A stretch of 64,000 nt of DNA, taken from contig NZ_BDCO01000002.1 of NCBI RefSeq assembly GCF_001613545.1, forward strand, positions 682,001-746,000. Reading direction: 5' to 3'. The notes under the pieces were generated by a model. It was given only the letters and a program-made list of their open reading frames with translations. It ran no database searches and had not been told where the DNA came from. This document shows, piece after piece, positions 52,341-61,885 of this stretch (the stretch's first letter is position 1; each line of letters begins with the position of its first letter). Source of the stretch: Terrimicrobium sacchariphilum. Its GTDB lineage: Bacteria; Verrucomicrobiota; Verrucomicrobiia; Chthoniobacterales; Terrimicrobiaceae. A program made the position numbers and the translations under genes.

Positions 52341-53642
52341 TTACTCAAAGGTCACGCCATGGGCGTGGCGGGTGACAAGATCGAGCTGATCCGCGTTTTG
52401 GACCCGGCGGCCGCCCAGCACGAAGTTCTGAAAGCGCACGTTTTCGATGGCATGGTCCGCGTCGTATCCCGCGATCACGCTGAGCGTGTAGCCGACGTTG
52501 GGCGCGATCTGCGTGACCGTGATGTTTCGCAGGAGGAGGTTGCGGGCGTGTCCTCGCTCGGCATCCCGGTTCCAGCGGGACCAGACCAGCCGGAAGTCTA
52601 CGAGCTTGTCGTAGTGGTGCTCGACGCGGATGTTCTCCCACGTGATGTTTTCCACCAGGGCGCGGTCGCCGCTGTGAATGCCGAAGACCGAGCCGAAGTT
52701 GTGCACCGCGAGGACGTCGATGTCGTCAAACCGGACATTGCGTATGGACTCGGTACTCGTCTCGTAGCCGATCTCCATGGCGGACCCGCCGTGAATGTTG
52801 TAAAACGCACAGGAGGACACGACGACATCCTCCACGGGGTTGTTCCAGTTTTCGTGATTCTGCCCCGGGTTGTCCTTCAGGGCCTTGATGGCGATGTTGT
52901 CGTCGCCGTTGTGCAGCATGCAGCCCGAGATGCGGACTTCCCGGGAGCCGACGATGTCGATGCCGTCGGAGCTCACATCGTCGGCGATCTGCCGGACGCC
53001 GCGAACTCTTGCGTTTTCGCAATTGGCGAGCACGACCATCCAACTCGTCGGCCCCAGCATCAGCAGGTTCTCCACGGAGCAATCGCGGCAGTTTTCGAAG
53101 ACGATCGACTTTAGCCGCCTGCCCTCGTGCCGGGGCCAGAAGCTGCCCTCGAAAATACCGTAGCCGCCAACGCGCACGCCCGAGCAGCCCTGCGCCCGTA
53201 TCGCCCCGCTCACCACCGCTCCGGGCTCGATCCAGCAGATCTCTCCATCATTGAGGGTGATCATTCCCGCCTCATGGATGCGCCCGGCCTCAAACCTCTT
53301 CACATGGGCTCCGGCAGGTGCTTCCTGTGCCGGAGGGAGAGCGTAAAGATACAGCAGGGGAAGACCTGCGACCTCCACTTGCAGGAGTGTCGGGCCGGGG
53401 ATCTCAAAACGCGCTTTCCGGTCCGTGATCTCGACGGTGATTCCGTGGCGGAGCGGACGCACCAGGACGCTCTTTACCGGCTGGGCAAAGGTGATCTCGA
53501 TGGCGACGGAGCCATCGCATTCGAACGACGCATGGTGCGCCGCCGTGTGGTGCAGGACATCCAGCGATTCGCCGGAGGTCGTGATTTGAAAGACATCGGA
53601 ACGAGGAAGTTCCTTGGGGTAGCGGTGAGGGAGCGGGGTCAT
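52341..53642 (-). CDS. GH28-like right-handed beta-helix glycoside hydrolase
   Basis: A 433-residue protein. After a beta-sandwich-like N-terminal part of about 110 residues comes a parallel beta-helix with repeated strand-turn units (GVRVGGYGIFEGS, SIVFENCRDCSVENLLMLG, NARVRGVRQIA). Two acidic motifs match the polygalacturonase pattern: SDGIDIVGS near residue 224 and HNGDDNIAIK near residue 243. The usual Gly-His-Gly and Arg-Ile-Lys motifs are not apparent, so this is a divergent GH28/GH49-type member. No signal peptide. Its start overlaps the GH116 stop by 4 nt, so the two are translated together. Confidence 0.75.
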   Translation of the reverse strand: MTPLPHRYPKELPRSDVFQITTSGESLDVLHHTAAHHASFECDGSVAIEITFAQPVKSVLVRPLRHGITVEITDRKARFEIPGPTLLQVEVAGLPLLYLYALPPAQEAPAGAHVKRFEAGRIHEAGMITLNDGEICWIEPGAVVSGAIRAQGCSGVRVGGYGIFEGSFWPRHEGRRLKSIVFENCRDCSVENLLMLGPTSWMVVLANCENARVRGVRQIADDVSSDGIDIVGSREVRISGCMLHNGDDNIAIKALKDNPGQNHENWNNPVEDVVVSSCAFYNIHGGSAMEIGYETSTESIRNVRFDDIDVLAVHNFGSVFGIHSGDRALVENITWENIRVEHHYDKLVDFRLVWSRWNRDAERGHARNLLLRNITVTQIAPNVGYTLSVIAGYDADHAIENVRFQNFVLGGRRVQNADQLDLVTRHAHGVTFE

Positions 53643-56224
53643 ACAGGGATTAGTTCTCGGGAAAGCGGTGAGAGGGACGTGAGGGTGAGCGTTTCCCCCG
53701 CGGGGATCTGGAGTTCCCGGGAGAAGTCAAAACAGAGAAACCCGTCCCTCAGGGTGCCGGGGTGCTCCTCGCTCCCGGCGGCCAGCACCTGGTTCTCTCC
53801 GCTCCAGGCCTCGGCCGGGTGCGCGCGCAGGCGCAGCGACCGCACCTTCAGCACGCCGGAGACAACCTCGATGGAGGCAGACCTCCCGGTCCGGCGGAAC
53901 AGACCATACGACTCGCTCGTGGTGAAAAAGAGGCGGCAGTCGCCCGAGGCATCCGTGATCCTGGGGGCGATCGTCATCACGCCGTTGACCAGCGTGAAGC
54001 CCAGCGCGGCCGGAATGATGGCCCACGCCGACATGGGGCGGAAGTAGTGGCCGCCAAATTCCTGGTGATCCCAGTAGATGCCCCATCGGCGGTAGCGTTC
54101 GTCGATGTTGCGTACGATGTCGAGGCCCTCGGCGGTCATGCCTTCGTAGATGAGGAGTGAGGCAAACGCCAGTTCGACTCCGCTCCAGCATGTGTTTGCC
54201 TGGTCGACCCAGCAATCCTCCGGTACGTCGTGGAGAAAGGTGTCGCCGGGCCACTGGCAGTTGCGCAACCCCTGGTCGGGAGCGTAGTTGTGGCGCAGGA
54301 TCGCCTGCAGCGACGACCGCACCCGCTCGGGTTTGAGAAAGCCGGGCAGATTGAGCAGCAGCGCCGCCCAGTGGCCGATGATCTGGTCGGTCATGCAGCC
54401 TGGGTCGGATTTGTCACCATCCACGTAAAGATCGTAGTACGTCCCGTTCCATGCGTGATCCTCGACCACCCGGGAGGCCTGCTGGAGGACGGAGCGATAC
54501 CGTCGGGCGGATGCCTCGTCGCCGACGAGCGGGGCCGCAGTGGCGGCGGCGGCATAAGCAGCGAGCCACTGTGTCGCCACATAAGGGGCCACCCCGTACA
54601 TGGGAAAATTATCGTACGAGCACATAATGCCCTCCATGTCCGGCAGCCCGTCGCCATTCTTGTCGCGTCGGGCGAGTCCATACTCCAGCGCCTTGACCAC
54701 GGATGGCCATACCTCGGCGAGGAACTCCGCATCGTCGGCCCAGAGACCGGCGCGCAGCGCCATATAGGCGTGCTGTGCGGGCATGTCGAGCCGCAGGCCC
54801 GACGCCTCCAGCGGACTCTTCATCTGGAAGTTTTGCCGGATGGAATGAACCACCGAGCCATCGTCGTTCTGGAACCGCACGTGGGAGCGGATGACAGCGC
54901 GCTCCAGCTCGGGAAAGAGCAGCGCCGTGGCGATGCCGCCATACATCGCGACATCCATGGTCGACAGCCCCGCGTAGGCGCGGGTCGGCCCGAGCCCTTC
55001 CAGCAGCCCGAAATCGCCCCGGGAGGTGAACCAGCTGCTCGTGCGAAAGGTGTTGAGATGGGAGTTGATCTGGTCGAGCGCAAACCCCGGGAGCGTCGAG
55101 GCAAAGAAGGTGTCGTGAAAAAGGCGCGACTCGTCCCGCAGCCGCGTGATCTCCTCGGCGCAGTAGCCAGCGACTTCGGCGGCGGACCCAAAGAAGTTGC
55201 TGTAGTAGTGCCCCTCGATGAGTTCGCTCTCCGCGCCATCAGGCTGCGCTTCCGTGCCCGAGGCAGCCGCCTCCAGGTAGCCAGCGGGGCCGATGCCGGG
55301 ACACCGCGCCGGGATGGCATGGCGGTTCGGGAAATCCCAGGTGGCGAGAAAGGTGTGGTCCGCTTTCTGCCCACGCTTCTCCAGGCGGAAGGCACGGCCG
55401 ATGCTATTGAAGCAGTTATGGATGGCCCGCAGCTTTCCTGTCCTGGGATCGATCGCGTTGCGGGCGTCGGTATCGTCCAGATCGGGGAGGTCGGGCTGTC
55501 GCAGGAGGCGCTCGTAGTAGGGATGGGGATGCCCCCAGCCGCAGTAGTACCGCGACTCCGGGTGCAGGGAGGACAGCCCCATGCTGCCGAAGGATTCGCG
55601 GGTGCGATCCATGCCGTCGCATGACATCTCGCACGTTCTTCCCCAGGGTGCGTCGACGATCCGATTCCTCCACGTCTTGTCCGGCTCGTCGTAGCCGACC
55701 CAGTTTCTCATCGAGGAGAGCAGCAGCACGTCGACCGGCTTGCCGCAGGTGGAGCGGAGGGAAAAGTCAAAGAACGCGGCGGGCAGCGCCGAGTCCTTTG
55801 CATTGCGGGGAATGAAGGGAGACCATGCGCGCAGGGTCACCTCCAGGGGCATGTTCGCGGCGGAGTACTTCAGGTCCGCAAAGGGGAACGAGGCTTCGTA
55901 ATGAATCGCATCCACTCCGCTCAGCCAGGGGAAGATGTATTGGAACTCATGCTCCTCCAGCCCTGCGACCCCATGGCTCTCCTCGATCTGCAGCAGGCAC
56001 AGGCGCGGCGTTTCTCCCTCGACCTGGTATCGAATGACGAAGAATAGAGCCGATTGGGAATTCTCAAGAAAATAGGAGCCCTGGGCGATGGGGCGGTTAT
56101 TAAAGATCCGCCAGTTGTAAAATTGCCCATCCTGCCGCAACTCGAACCATCCGCAGCCCAAGCCGCCCATCGCGATGCCGCTGCGGGGCTTTTGCGCGCG
56201 GGTCATTGTTACTGAATAGGCCAT
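53639..56224 (-). CDS. GH116 family beta-glucosidase/xylosidase-like enzyme
   Basis: An 861-residue protein resembling bile-acid beta-glucosidase GBA2. The opening PRSGIAMGGLGCGWFELRQDGQFYNWRIFNN is characteristic of the N-terminal domain. The (alpha/alpha)6 C-terminal domain has DGLPDMEGIMCSYDNFPMYG near residue 535-555, whose Asp in SYDNF aligns by eye with the known acid/base Asp, and GCMTDQIIGHWAALLLN near 633. Known members hydrolyse beta-glucosides, beta-xylosides or GlcNAc. No signal peptide. A conserved 16-bp element lies 48 bp before the start codon, shared with cassette 2 and the GH74-like gene. Confidence 0.82.
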   Translation of the reverse strand: MAYSVTMTRAQKPRSGIAMGGLGCGWFELRQDGQFYNWRIFNNRPIAQGSYFLENSQSALFFVIRYQVEGETPRLCLLQIEESHGVAGLEEHEFQYIFPWLSGVDAIHYEASFPFADLKYSAANMPLEVTLRAWSPFIPRNAKDSALPAAFFDFSLRSTCGKPVDVLLLSSMRNWVGYDEPDKTWRNRIVDAPWGRTCEMSCDGMDRTRESFGSMGLSSLHPESRYYCGWGHPHPYYERLLRQPDLPDLDDTDARNAIDPRTGKLRAIHNCFNSIGRAFRLEKRGQKADHTFLATWDFPNRHAIPARCPGIGPAGYLEAAASGTEAQPDGAESELIEGHYYSNFFGSAAEVAGYCAEEITRLRDESRLFHDTFFASTLPGFALDQINSHLNTFRTSSWFTSRGDFGLLEGLGPTRAYAGLSTMDVAMYGGIATALLFPELERAVIRSHVRFQNDDGSVVHSIRQNFQMKSPLEASGLRLDMPAQHAYMALRAGLWADDAEFLAEVWPSVVKALEYGLARRDKNGDGLPDMEGIMCSYDNFPMYGVAPYVATQWLAAYAAAATAAPLVGDEASARRYRSVLQQASRVVEDHAWNGTYYDLYVDGDKSDPGCMTDQIIGHWAALLLNLPGFLKPERVRSSLQAILRHNYAPDQGLRNCQWPGDTFLHDVPEDCWVDQANTCWSGVELAFASLLIYEGMTAEGLDIVRNIDERYRRWGIYWDHQEFGGHYFRPMSAWAIIPAALGFTLVNGVMTIAPRITDASGDCRLFFTTSESYGLFRRTGRSASIEVVSGVLKVRSLRLRAHPAEAWSGENQVLAAGSEEHPGTLRDGFLCFDFSRELQIPAGETLTLTSLSPLSRELIPV

Positions 56225-56272
56225 TTGGGTTGTTAACTATCCTTCGCCAACCAGGCAGAACCAGTGCGACGT

Positions 56273-56288
56273 CACGCATATTGATGCA
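56273..56288 (-). promoter_or_regulatory. 16-bp conserved element, copy 1 (before GH116)
   Basis: On the minus strand it reads TGCATCAATATGCGTG, 48 bp before the GH116 start. It is identical to copy 3 and differs from copy 2 in one base. The core GCATCAATATGC is an imperfect palindrome. Confidence 0.7.
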
Positions 56289-56362
56289 GTGCGGAACTTT
56301 CTTTCCGGCAGGGAAAACAGAGCTTCCGCGCGGGAGGATGGGCGGCCGGGGCGGGCTGATCT

Positions 56363-56977
56363 TCAGGGCCGCCACGTTGTGACGTTGCCGTTCACGGCAT
56401 CCATCACAAGGGTGACATAATTTGCCGGCGGCTTGGCCAGGTTGTCTCCGTCGCGTACGTCATGCAGCGTGAGAAACCAGGGGGTGCCGGGGAAGGGGGG
56501 GACATTGGCGCTCCCGTCGGGCCGGAACCGGAAAGACCACGCCTCGTACGAGGTGCCGACGCCGGAGACCGGCGGTTTCGTTTCGGAGCCCCAGGCCTTT
56601 TTCAGCGAGGGATCGGCGAGGGTGGAGAGGGTCGTGCCGGAGTCGATGAGGATCTGGGAGGGGAGTTTTTTGAGGCGGCTGACTGCGATGGCCTGGCCGT
56701 CCGTGTTATAAGTGAAAAGCTGAAATGCGCCGAGCCGCTCCTCGGTGCCCGGCGCGGAGGGGTCTTTGAAGCGGATGAGCCGTACCTCGACCTCCTGGTT
56801 CTGCGCGATGGCGGTTTGCCGGGCCAGCGAGAGCATGGAGGTGAGTTCGTTTTCAGCCGAGGAGAGAGCCGATGCTCGCTGGATGGAGCTGATCGCGGGG
56901 ACGGCCAGGGTGGCCAGCAGGCCGATGAGCGCCATGACGACGAGCAACTCGATGAGGCTGAAGGCTCGGCTTCTCAT
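56363..56977 (-). CDS. Verru_Chthon cassette protein D (cassette 2), GspH/FimT-like pseudopilin
   Basis: About 204 residues from the ATG at 56977, which overlaps the stop of protein A as ATGA. The longer upstream frame is inside protein A and is not credible. The prepilin site is SRA-FSLIELLVVMALIGLLATL (Glu5 present, Ala before the cut), followed by SSAENELTSMLSLARQTAIAQNQEVEVRLI, the GspH/FimT pattern. FRFRPDGSANVP matches the copy in cassette 1. It ends the B-C-A-D unit; a gap of about 138 bp with the 16-bp element separates it from GH116. Confidence 0.85.
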   Translation of the reverse strand: MRSRAFSLIELLVVMALIGLLATLAVPAISSIQRASALSSAENELTSMLSLARQTAIAQNQEVEVRLIRFKDPSAPGTEERLGAFQLFTYNTDGQAIAVSRLKKLPSQILIDSGTTLSTLADPSLKKAWGSETKPPVSGVGTSYEAWSFRFRPDGSANVPPFPGTPWFLTLHDVRDGDNLAKPPANYVTLVMDAVNGNVTTWRP

Positions 56978-59900
56978 GGGGTGAACCGTTTCACGTTGGC
57001 CACTCGCCAGCGGTAGAGTCCTTCCACGCTCTGGCTGCTTTGCGTTGCAAAATCCACAATCGCCGGGTCCTCGGGATCGATGTAGCGCTCGATCATCGCG
57101 GACCCCCGGTACTCGCCTGCGACGATGTCCTTGCCCTCGACCCATTGATCGACCGGCGTCGAGGGAATCTTCTTAAGGTTCTGCACGATGAAGTGCACGG
57201 TGAAGACATTCGACTTGGTCGTCACTCGCGGGTAGATCGTTGTGTAAGGCCGCTCGCGCACGTTGTCCCCGGTGAGCATGTGGTTTTCCCAGTAGGTCTT
57301 CATCGTGCCTGATGTCGCGGAGGAGTCCGTCGTATCGCCGGGCACGAGGTCGATCGAGCAGATTTCGCTCGCGGACCGGAAGATGTCACCCGCGGTGAAA
57401 CGCTTGGAGAATCCCTTCAAGGTCTCGTCGGCGTTGATCTTGAAACGCTGGTCGGGATTGGTGGCTGCGTTCCAACTGCTTTTGCTGGTCGTCTTTGCGC
57501 CGCTCTTTCCGGTGATGGCGAGCATGCGCTCGGAGGCGAGCACGGCGCGCATACCGGTTTCCCTCGTGATGTAGGAGAAGGGCATGATCTGGTAGTTCAT
57601 GTTAATCTTGCCCGCGGTGGAAAAGGGTTCGCTGATGGCGTAGGGCTCGACGATTGGCATCCAGAAGAGATCAAGCAGCAGATGATCGGCGGGGCTTTGC
57701 GCTCCGAAATGTTTCCCGGTGGGATCGGGCCGGAAGAGCAGGGTCTGCCACGATGCCCCTTTGGTGGTGCCCGTCGGCAGCGAGCCAAACATGCCCGGCG
57801 AAGGCAGCTGTTTGTTGGGTGAGGTGATGTTCTTGTCGGGGGGGTAGCCGTCCCAGTCGAAATACGGCACACCGCCGCCGGCGGAGGAATACGCCAGCCC
57901 CTCGTCGGCTTTGTTCAGGTACGCGCCATCGGGCGACCGGCCGAAGCCATTGTTCCAATCTCCCGGGGCATCGGAGGGGGAGCCTGTGGTCGAAGCGTAG
58001 ACTCCGTTGATCTCGCCGCGGACGAAGGGATAGTAGCTCGGCTCGTTGTTCCAGACGTTCGGCGGGCTGTCGACGGCCCAGTTGATGTTTGGCACGAGGT
58101 TCCCCCCGCGGGTGGCGTCGGGCATCGGATTGCCGTTGCCGTCGCGCAGTCCATGGGCGCGTCGTGCCTCGCCATCGTAGTCTTTGTGCTTGGAGAACCA
58201 GCTCGCGGGGACATTGGCCATGTAGGAGAGGCGGCGGAAATCCCCGCCCACGTAATCGCCCGAGGACGTTTTGTCGACCAGTTGGACCGACCGCACGACA
58301 TCGCCGTAGTCCGTGCTGGTAACGGTCTTGAGCGGGTCTGTCGGGTTGACATCCCGGTTGTCGATCAGGAGCACGCCGTTGTTTTGCGCCTTGCCGCCCG
58401 CTCCGTCGATGTCGGGAGCCGCCTGTTGATAGCCCAGGAGCGTGCCTTGGGCGTTGTAGTTTCCGCGCACGACGGGCCTGGGGATCGGCAGTTTCGCGAC
58501 GTCGGGAAAGTTGAAGGTGTAGGTCTGGATGGTCTCGCCATCGGCAGAGCGCAAGGTCACATCAAAGGTTCCCCCCTTGAGGTTCCAGCGCGCCTTCACG
58601 GGATCGCCCCTGATCACAGGTGTGGCGGCCGAGACGAGTTCGAAGCGCCTCCGGGCATCGGACTCGCTGATGGCGTGATCCGCCAGCGCTGAGTACGAGT
58701 GGTTGCCGCCGAAGTTTCGCCGGTTGCCCTGTCCCATGGCGCGCTCGTTGGCATTGGCCCATTGCGTCACGGTGGATCCGTTCTTGAAGAAGTTGAACGG
58801 CTCGTTGGGCTGGCCGCTGACCAGCGATGCGGACTTGGCGGGATCGGCATCGGCCACGGGGAAGCAGGTGAACGTATTGGTGGCGGTGACGGTCAGCTGC
58901 AAGTTGGTAAAGCTCACCATGAAGCCCTGCATGGCGTTCATGAAGTTGAAATAAAGCGCCGCACGGAACTTGGTCTCGGTGTCCTTCGCCTGGCCGCTGG
59001 GCGGCGTCGTCGGGATGCCGACGCAGTAAAAGACGAGGAAGGCCTGGTCGATGACGGGGAATCTCCCCGCGCCCTTGGTGTCACTGATCTTGATGGGGAC
59101 GACGAGGCCTGGCGAGCGGTAGGGCGAGGTGGAGGGGCTGTACCATGTGCCGCCGATCTTGTACGAGTCCGAGTAGGTGCCGCTGGTCGGCAGGTTGGGA
59201 TCGTTGAGATTGCATGAGCGGATGTAGTCAAAGATTTCCGTGAGGATCTGGTCCCGCTCTCCCGAGCCGTATTTGCTGGCAAAGTTTCCGCCGAAGCCCG
59301 GGATGTTTCGCGACGTGATATCCTGGAGGTAGGAATAGAGGCGCTGGTTGCGGGGGATGCCCTGGTAGTCGTTGGACGTGCTCTTGGAGTCGTAACGCTG
59401 GAAGTAAAACGGATAGGAGTTTGATGATCCGGAGGCGCTGCCGAGGGTGGCGCACCGGGCGATGAGCCGGTCCTGGGCGGTGCGGTGATCGGAGTCGTCG
59501 GTCTTGTGAATCGGCCAGATGGCCACTCGCGGCAACCCAAAGAGATTGACCTCCGGCGCGCGATTGTTGGCCGTGAGAAAGAAGCGGGCCCGCTCCAGCA
59601 CGTCGTTGGTGATCGAAGGGTCCGATCCGGCGAGATCCGGCGCGTAAAGCATCTCGTCCACGCTGCTGTAGAGGCGCTCGGTTTTCTGCGCCAGCGGAGC
59701 CACCGCGCCCGAGGTCATGGTCGTGATGACGGTGCCTCCCTCGGTGCCGCCGAAGCGGTAGCGCGGGGTGAGCTTGAGGTAACGCTTCAGCCGCGTGCTG
59801 ATCTCGTCGGCTGCACTCGGGGCGATGCGCGTGGTGGCGGCGGACATTCCCGCTGGCTTGTAGTTGGTGTCGTAGGTGATGGGCACGTCGTTGATCGACG

Positions 59901-60837
59901 GGATCCAGGGCTTGAGCACCGTGCTGAGCGCGGTGTTTGAGGGGTGCCCCGGGTAGCGTTGAAACTCGTTCACGGTGGGGGAGAACATCGACAGCACGAA
60001 GTCCGGCGCTCCGGAGTAGTGTGGGAGGTCGTAATACGTCGCCTCCGATGCCGTGTTAATGTTTACCTTGGAGGACTCGTCATCGACCCAGTAGGCGATG
60101 CGGCCCACGATGGGATTGCTCTTGGAGGGCTGGACCGGTCCGGTGAAGGTGATCGTCCCGCTCGTGCTGTCGTCGGGATGAAGGAGCTGGCCGTTGGCCA
60201 GCACATACAGCCACCGCACCGGCATCGGAAGACGCTGGTCGTTTGGCGAACCGCCCGGGCCGACGATGCCATTGATCGTCCCGCTGGTGTAGTTGAACCC
60301 CTCGATGCTGGTGGCGGCCGCGCCTGTCTGGGCGCGAGGGTCCACGATGGGAAACTCCAGCGATTGATTCCCTCCGGATTCGGTGCGGATCACGGGGCTG
60401 TTGAGATCGACATAGACGCCTTTTTGCTTGTTCCAGTTGACCGGCGGCAGTTCATCCCCCGGCTTGAATGAGCTGCCGGGCACGGAATCCGAAGACGCCG
60501 AGTAAAGCCGGTAAAATGTGCCGGGCGAGCCTGTCGACGTGTAGGTGCGGATCATGCCCGGCTGCGACGCCCAGGATACCGCAGGAGAACCCGGGTCGCT
60601 CGGATCTGTCAGCCCCGATGTGGCCTCGCGGATGCGCGAGATGGCGATCTGCGGCACGGAGTCCGCCAACTGCCGGACGTTTACGGAATTGGCCTGGGCC
60701 GAGGACGAAAAGGTCTCGCCGGAGATACTGCTCAGGAATGAAACGGCCAGCGCGGTGACGATGAGCAGAAAGGCCAGCGCAATGATCAATGCCGCGCCCT
60801 TGCTTTGGCGGGGCCTGCGAGGAAATGTATGGGCCAT
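56974..60837 (-). CDS. Verru_Chthon cassette protein A (cassette 2), very large GspK-like protein
   Basis: About 1287 residues from the ATG at 60837, 1 nt after protein C. The N-terminus RQSKG-AALIIALAFLLIVTALAVSF resembles GspK/PilX pilins and has no Glu5. Shared with cassette 1: WASQPGM(I/V)RTYT, PMPVRWLYVLANGQLL, DDESSKVNINTASE, NIPGFGGNFASKYGSG, ADHLLLDLFWMPIVEPYAIS and the C-terminal ERYIDPEDPAIVDF...YRWRV. Between these blocks the two proteins differ greatly, consistent with different binding specificities on one scaffold. Probably the tip component of a pseudopilus. Confidence 0.85.
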   Translation of the reverse strand: MAHTFPRRPRQSKGAALIIALAFLLIVTALAVSFLSSISGETFSSSAQANSVNVRQLADSVPQIAISRIREATSGLTDPSDPGSPAVSWASQPGMIRTYTSTGSPGTFYRLYSASSDSVPGSSFKPGDELPPVNWNKQKGVYVDLNSPVIRTESGGNQSLEFPIVDPRAQTGAAATSIEGFNYTSGTINGIVGPGGSPNDQRLPMPVRWLYVLANGQLLHPDDSTSGTITFTGPVQPSKSNPIVGRIAYWVDDESSKVNINTASEATYYDLPHYSGAPDFVLSMFSPTVNEFQRYPGHPSNTALSTVLKPWIPSINDVPITYDTNYKPAGMSAATTRIAPSAADEISTRLKRYLKLTPRYRFGGTEGGTVITTMTSGAVAPLAQKTERLYSSVDEMLYAPDLAGSDPSITNDVLERARFFLTANNRAPEVNLFGLPRVAIWPIHKTDDSDHRTAQDRLIARCATLGSASGSSNSYPFYFQRYDSKSTSNDYQGIPRNQRLYSYLQDITSRNIPGFGGNFASKYGSGERDQILTEIFDYIRSCNLNDPNLPTSGTYSDSYKIGGTWYSPSTSPYRSPGLVVPIKISDTKGAGRFPVIDQAFLVFYCVGIPTTPPSGQAKDTETKFRAALYFNFMNAMQGFMVSFTNLQLTVTATNTFTCFPVADADPAKSASLVSGQPNEPFNFFKNGSTVTQWANANERAMGQGNRRNFGGNHSYSALADHAISESDARRRFELVSAATPVIRGDPVKARWNLKGGTFDVTLRSADGETIQTYTFNFPDVAKLPIPRPVVRGNYNAQGTLLGYQQAAPDIDGAGGKAQNNGVLLIDNRDVNPTDPLKTVTSTDYGDVVRSVQLVDKTSSGDYVGGDFRRLSYMANVPASWFSKHKDYDGEARRAHGLRDGNGNPMPDATRGGNLVPNINWAVDSPPNVWNNEPSYYPFVRGEINGVYASTTGSPSDAPGDWNNGFGRSPDGAYLNKADEGLAYSSAGGGVPYFDWDGYPPDKNITSPNKQLPSPGMFGSLPTGTTKGASWQTLLFRPDPTGKHFGAQSPADHLLLDLFWMPIVEPYAISEPFSTAGKINMNYQIMPFSYITRETGMRAVLASERMLAITGKSGAKTTSKSSWNAATNPDQRFKINADETLKGFSKRFTAGDIFRSASEICSIDLVPGDTTDSSATSGTMKTYWENHMLTGDNVRERPYTTIYPRVTTKSNVFTVHFIVQNLKKIPSTPVDQWVEGKDIVAGEYRGSAMIERYIDPEDPAIVDFATQSSQSVEGLYRWRVANVKRFTP

Positions 60838-60838
60838 A

Positions 60839-61885
60839 TCAGTTCGACTGTTCGGTGCTCCAGCGTGCGGCTCGCACGACGACATTGGCGGTGAAGACGC
60901 GGAAATTGATGTTTTGTTTCGCGAGGTGATCCTGGAGATCCTGGAGGTCCTGCTCGACCTTGGCGGCGGCTCCGGAGCCGAAGGCGAACTTCCCGGCGAG
61001 CCCGAAGTCGGGAGGCGAGGTGCCTGTGGTCAGGCGGGCCGCGGAGTTTTCGTCGATGGCGATCATCGTCACCTGCACCACGGGGGGCAGCTGATTCTTC
61101 GGATTGATCGAGGCGTCGGTCCTGGCGTCGGTGGAGTCGTAGAGCAGCTCCGGCGCCAGACGGCTCTCCGTTTGGTCATCCTGGGACGACAACTTGGGGA
61201 CAAAGACCAGGGCGATGATGTTGTCGGCCAGGATGTGGACCGGGCGCGTCGACCCGGCCAGGCTGGAGGTGAACCAGTTTCGTCCCGTGTACGACGGCTG
61301 GCCGGAGGTCTCCTTGTAGATGCTCAGGTCGTCCCGGGGTTGGATCAGCTCGTAGAGCCTGCTGCGGAACCGGGGCTGTGAGAAGGGCGGGCGCGCGGCG
61401 GTGTTGTCTCCAAACTCCACGAAGTAGCCGCAGGTATTGAGGAGGTTGTTGAGGCCTCCTCCATCCACGGTCGCATTCGGGTTTACCAACCCCGCCGGGG
61501 ACTGGAAAAATATGCCGTGCGTGGACCATGTTTTTCCCGATGGCGCCGCGCCTGCGATCTTGTCCATCGGCCCCGAGAGGAAGCGTAGTTCCGACTGCCG
61601 GATGTAGCGCTGTGGGTTGGCCGGGTTGTCGTAATCCCAATAGGTGTTGAGCGTAGCTTCCGCGAGGCGGCGCGTGATGGTGTCAAATGCCTCCCGCGCG
61701 GCGCGGAATTGCTCGACCTTGGCCGACGTGCGGAGCCACACCTTGCGGGTCAGGTCGGTGATCGATGCCAGGATCACCACCAGCAGCGAGATCACCGCGA
61801 CGGAGATGAGCACTTCCATCAGGCTGAAGCCTGTGGCTCTCCTCGCGTGATGCCTGCGGCAGCCGCTATCTCGTCCGCGCCACAT
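60839..61885 (-). CDS. Verru_Chthon cassette protein C (cassette 2), GspJ-like minor pseudopilin
   Basis: A 348-residue protein with a prepilin site ATG-FSLMEVLISVAVISLLVV (Gly before the cut, Glu5). AREAFDTITRRLAEATLNTYWDY is the GspJ/PilW-type segment also seen in cassette 1 C as ARAAFSTLNLQISRATLNAY. Shared downstream blocks: LRFLSGP, FVPKLSS, QLPPVVQVTMIAID, NINFRVFTANVVVRAARWS. The start overlaps protein B by 20 nt. Confidence 0.85.
   Translation of the reverse strand: MWRGRDSGCRRHHARRATGFSLMEVLISVAVISLLVVILASITDLTRKVWLRTSAKVEQFRAAREAFDTITRRLAEATLNTYWDYDNPANPQRYIRQSELRFLSGPMDKIAGAAPSGKTWSTHGIFFQSPAGLVNPNATVDGGGLNNLLNTCGYFVEFGDNTAARPPFSQPRFRSRLYELIQPRDDLSIYKETSGQPSYTGRNWFTSSLAGSTRPVHILADNIIALVFVPKLSSQDDQTESRLAPELLYDSTDARTDASINPKNQLPPVVQVTMIAIDENSAARLTTGTSPPDFGLAGKFAFGSGAAAKVEQDLQDLQDHLAKQNINFRVFTANVVVRAARWSTEQSN

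Noticed and set aside
54230-55624. 464-codon open frame antisense to the GH116 gene
   Set aside because: Shadow of a high-GC gene; no start context or domain.
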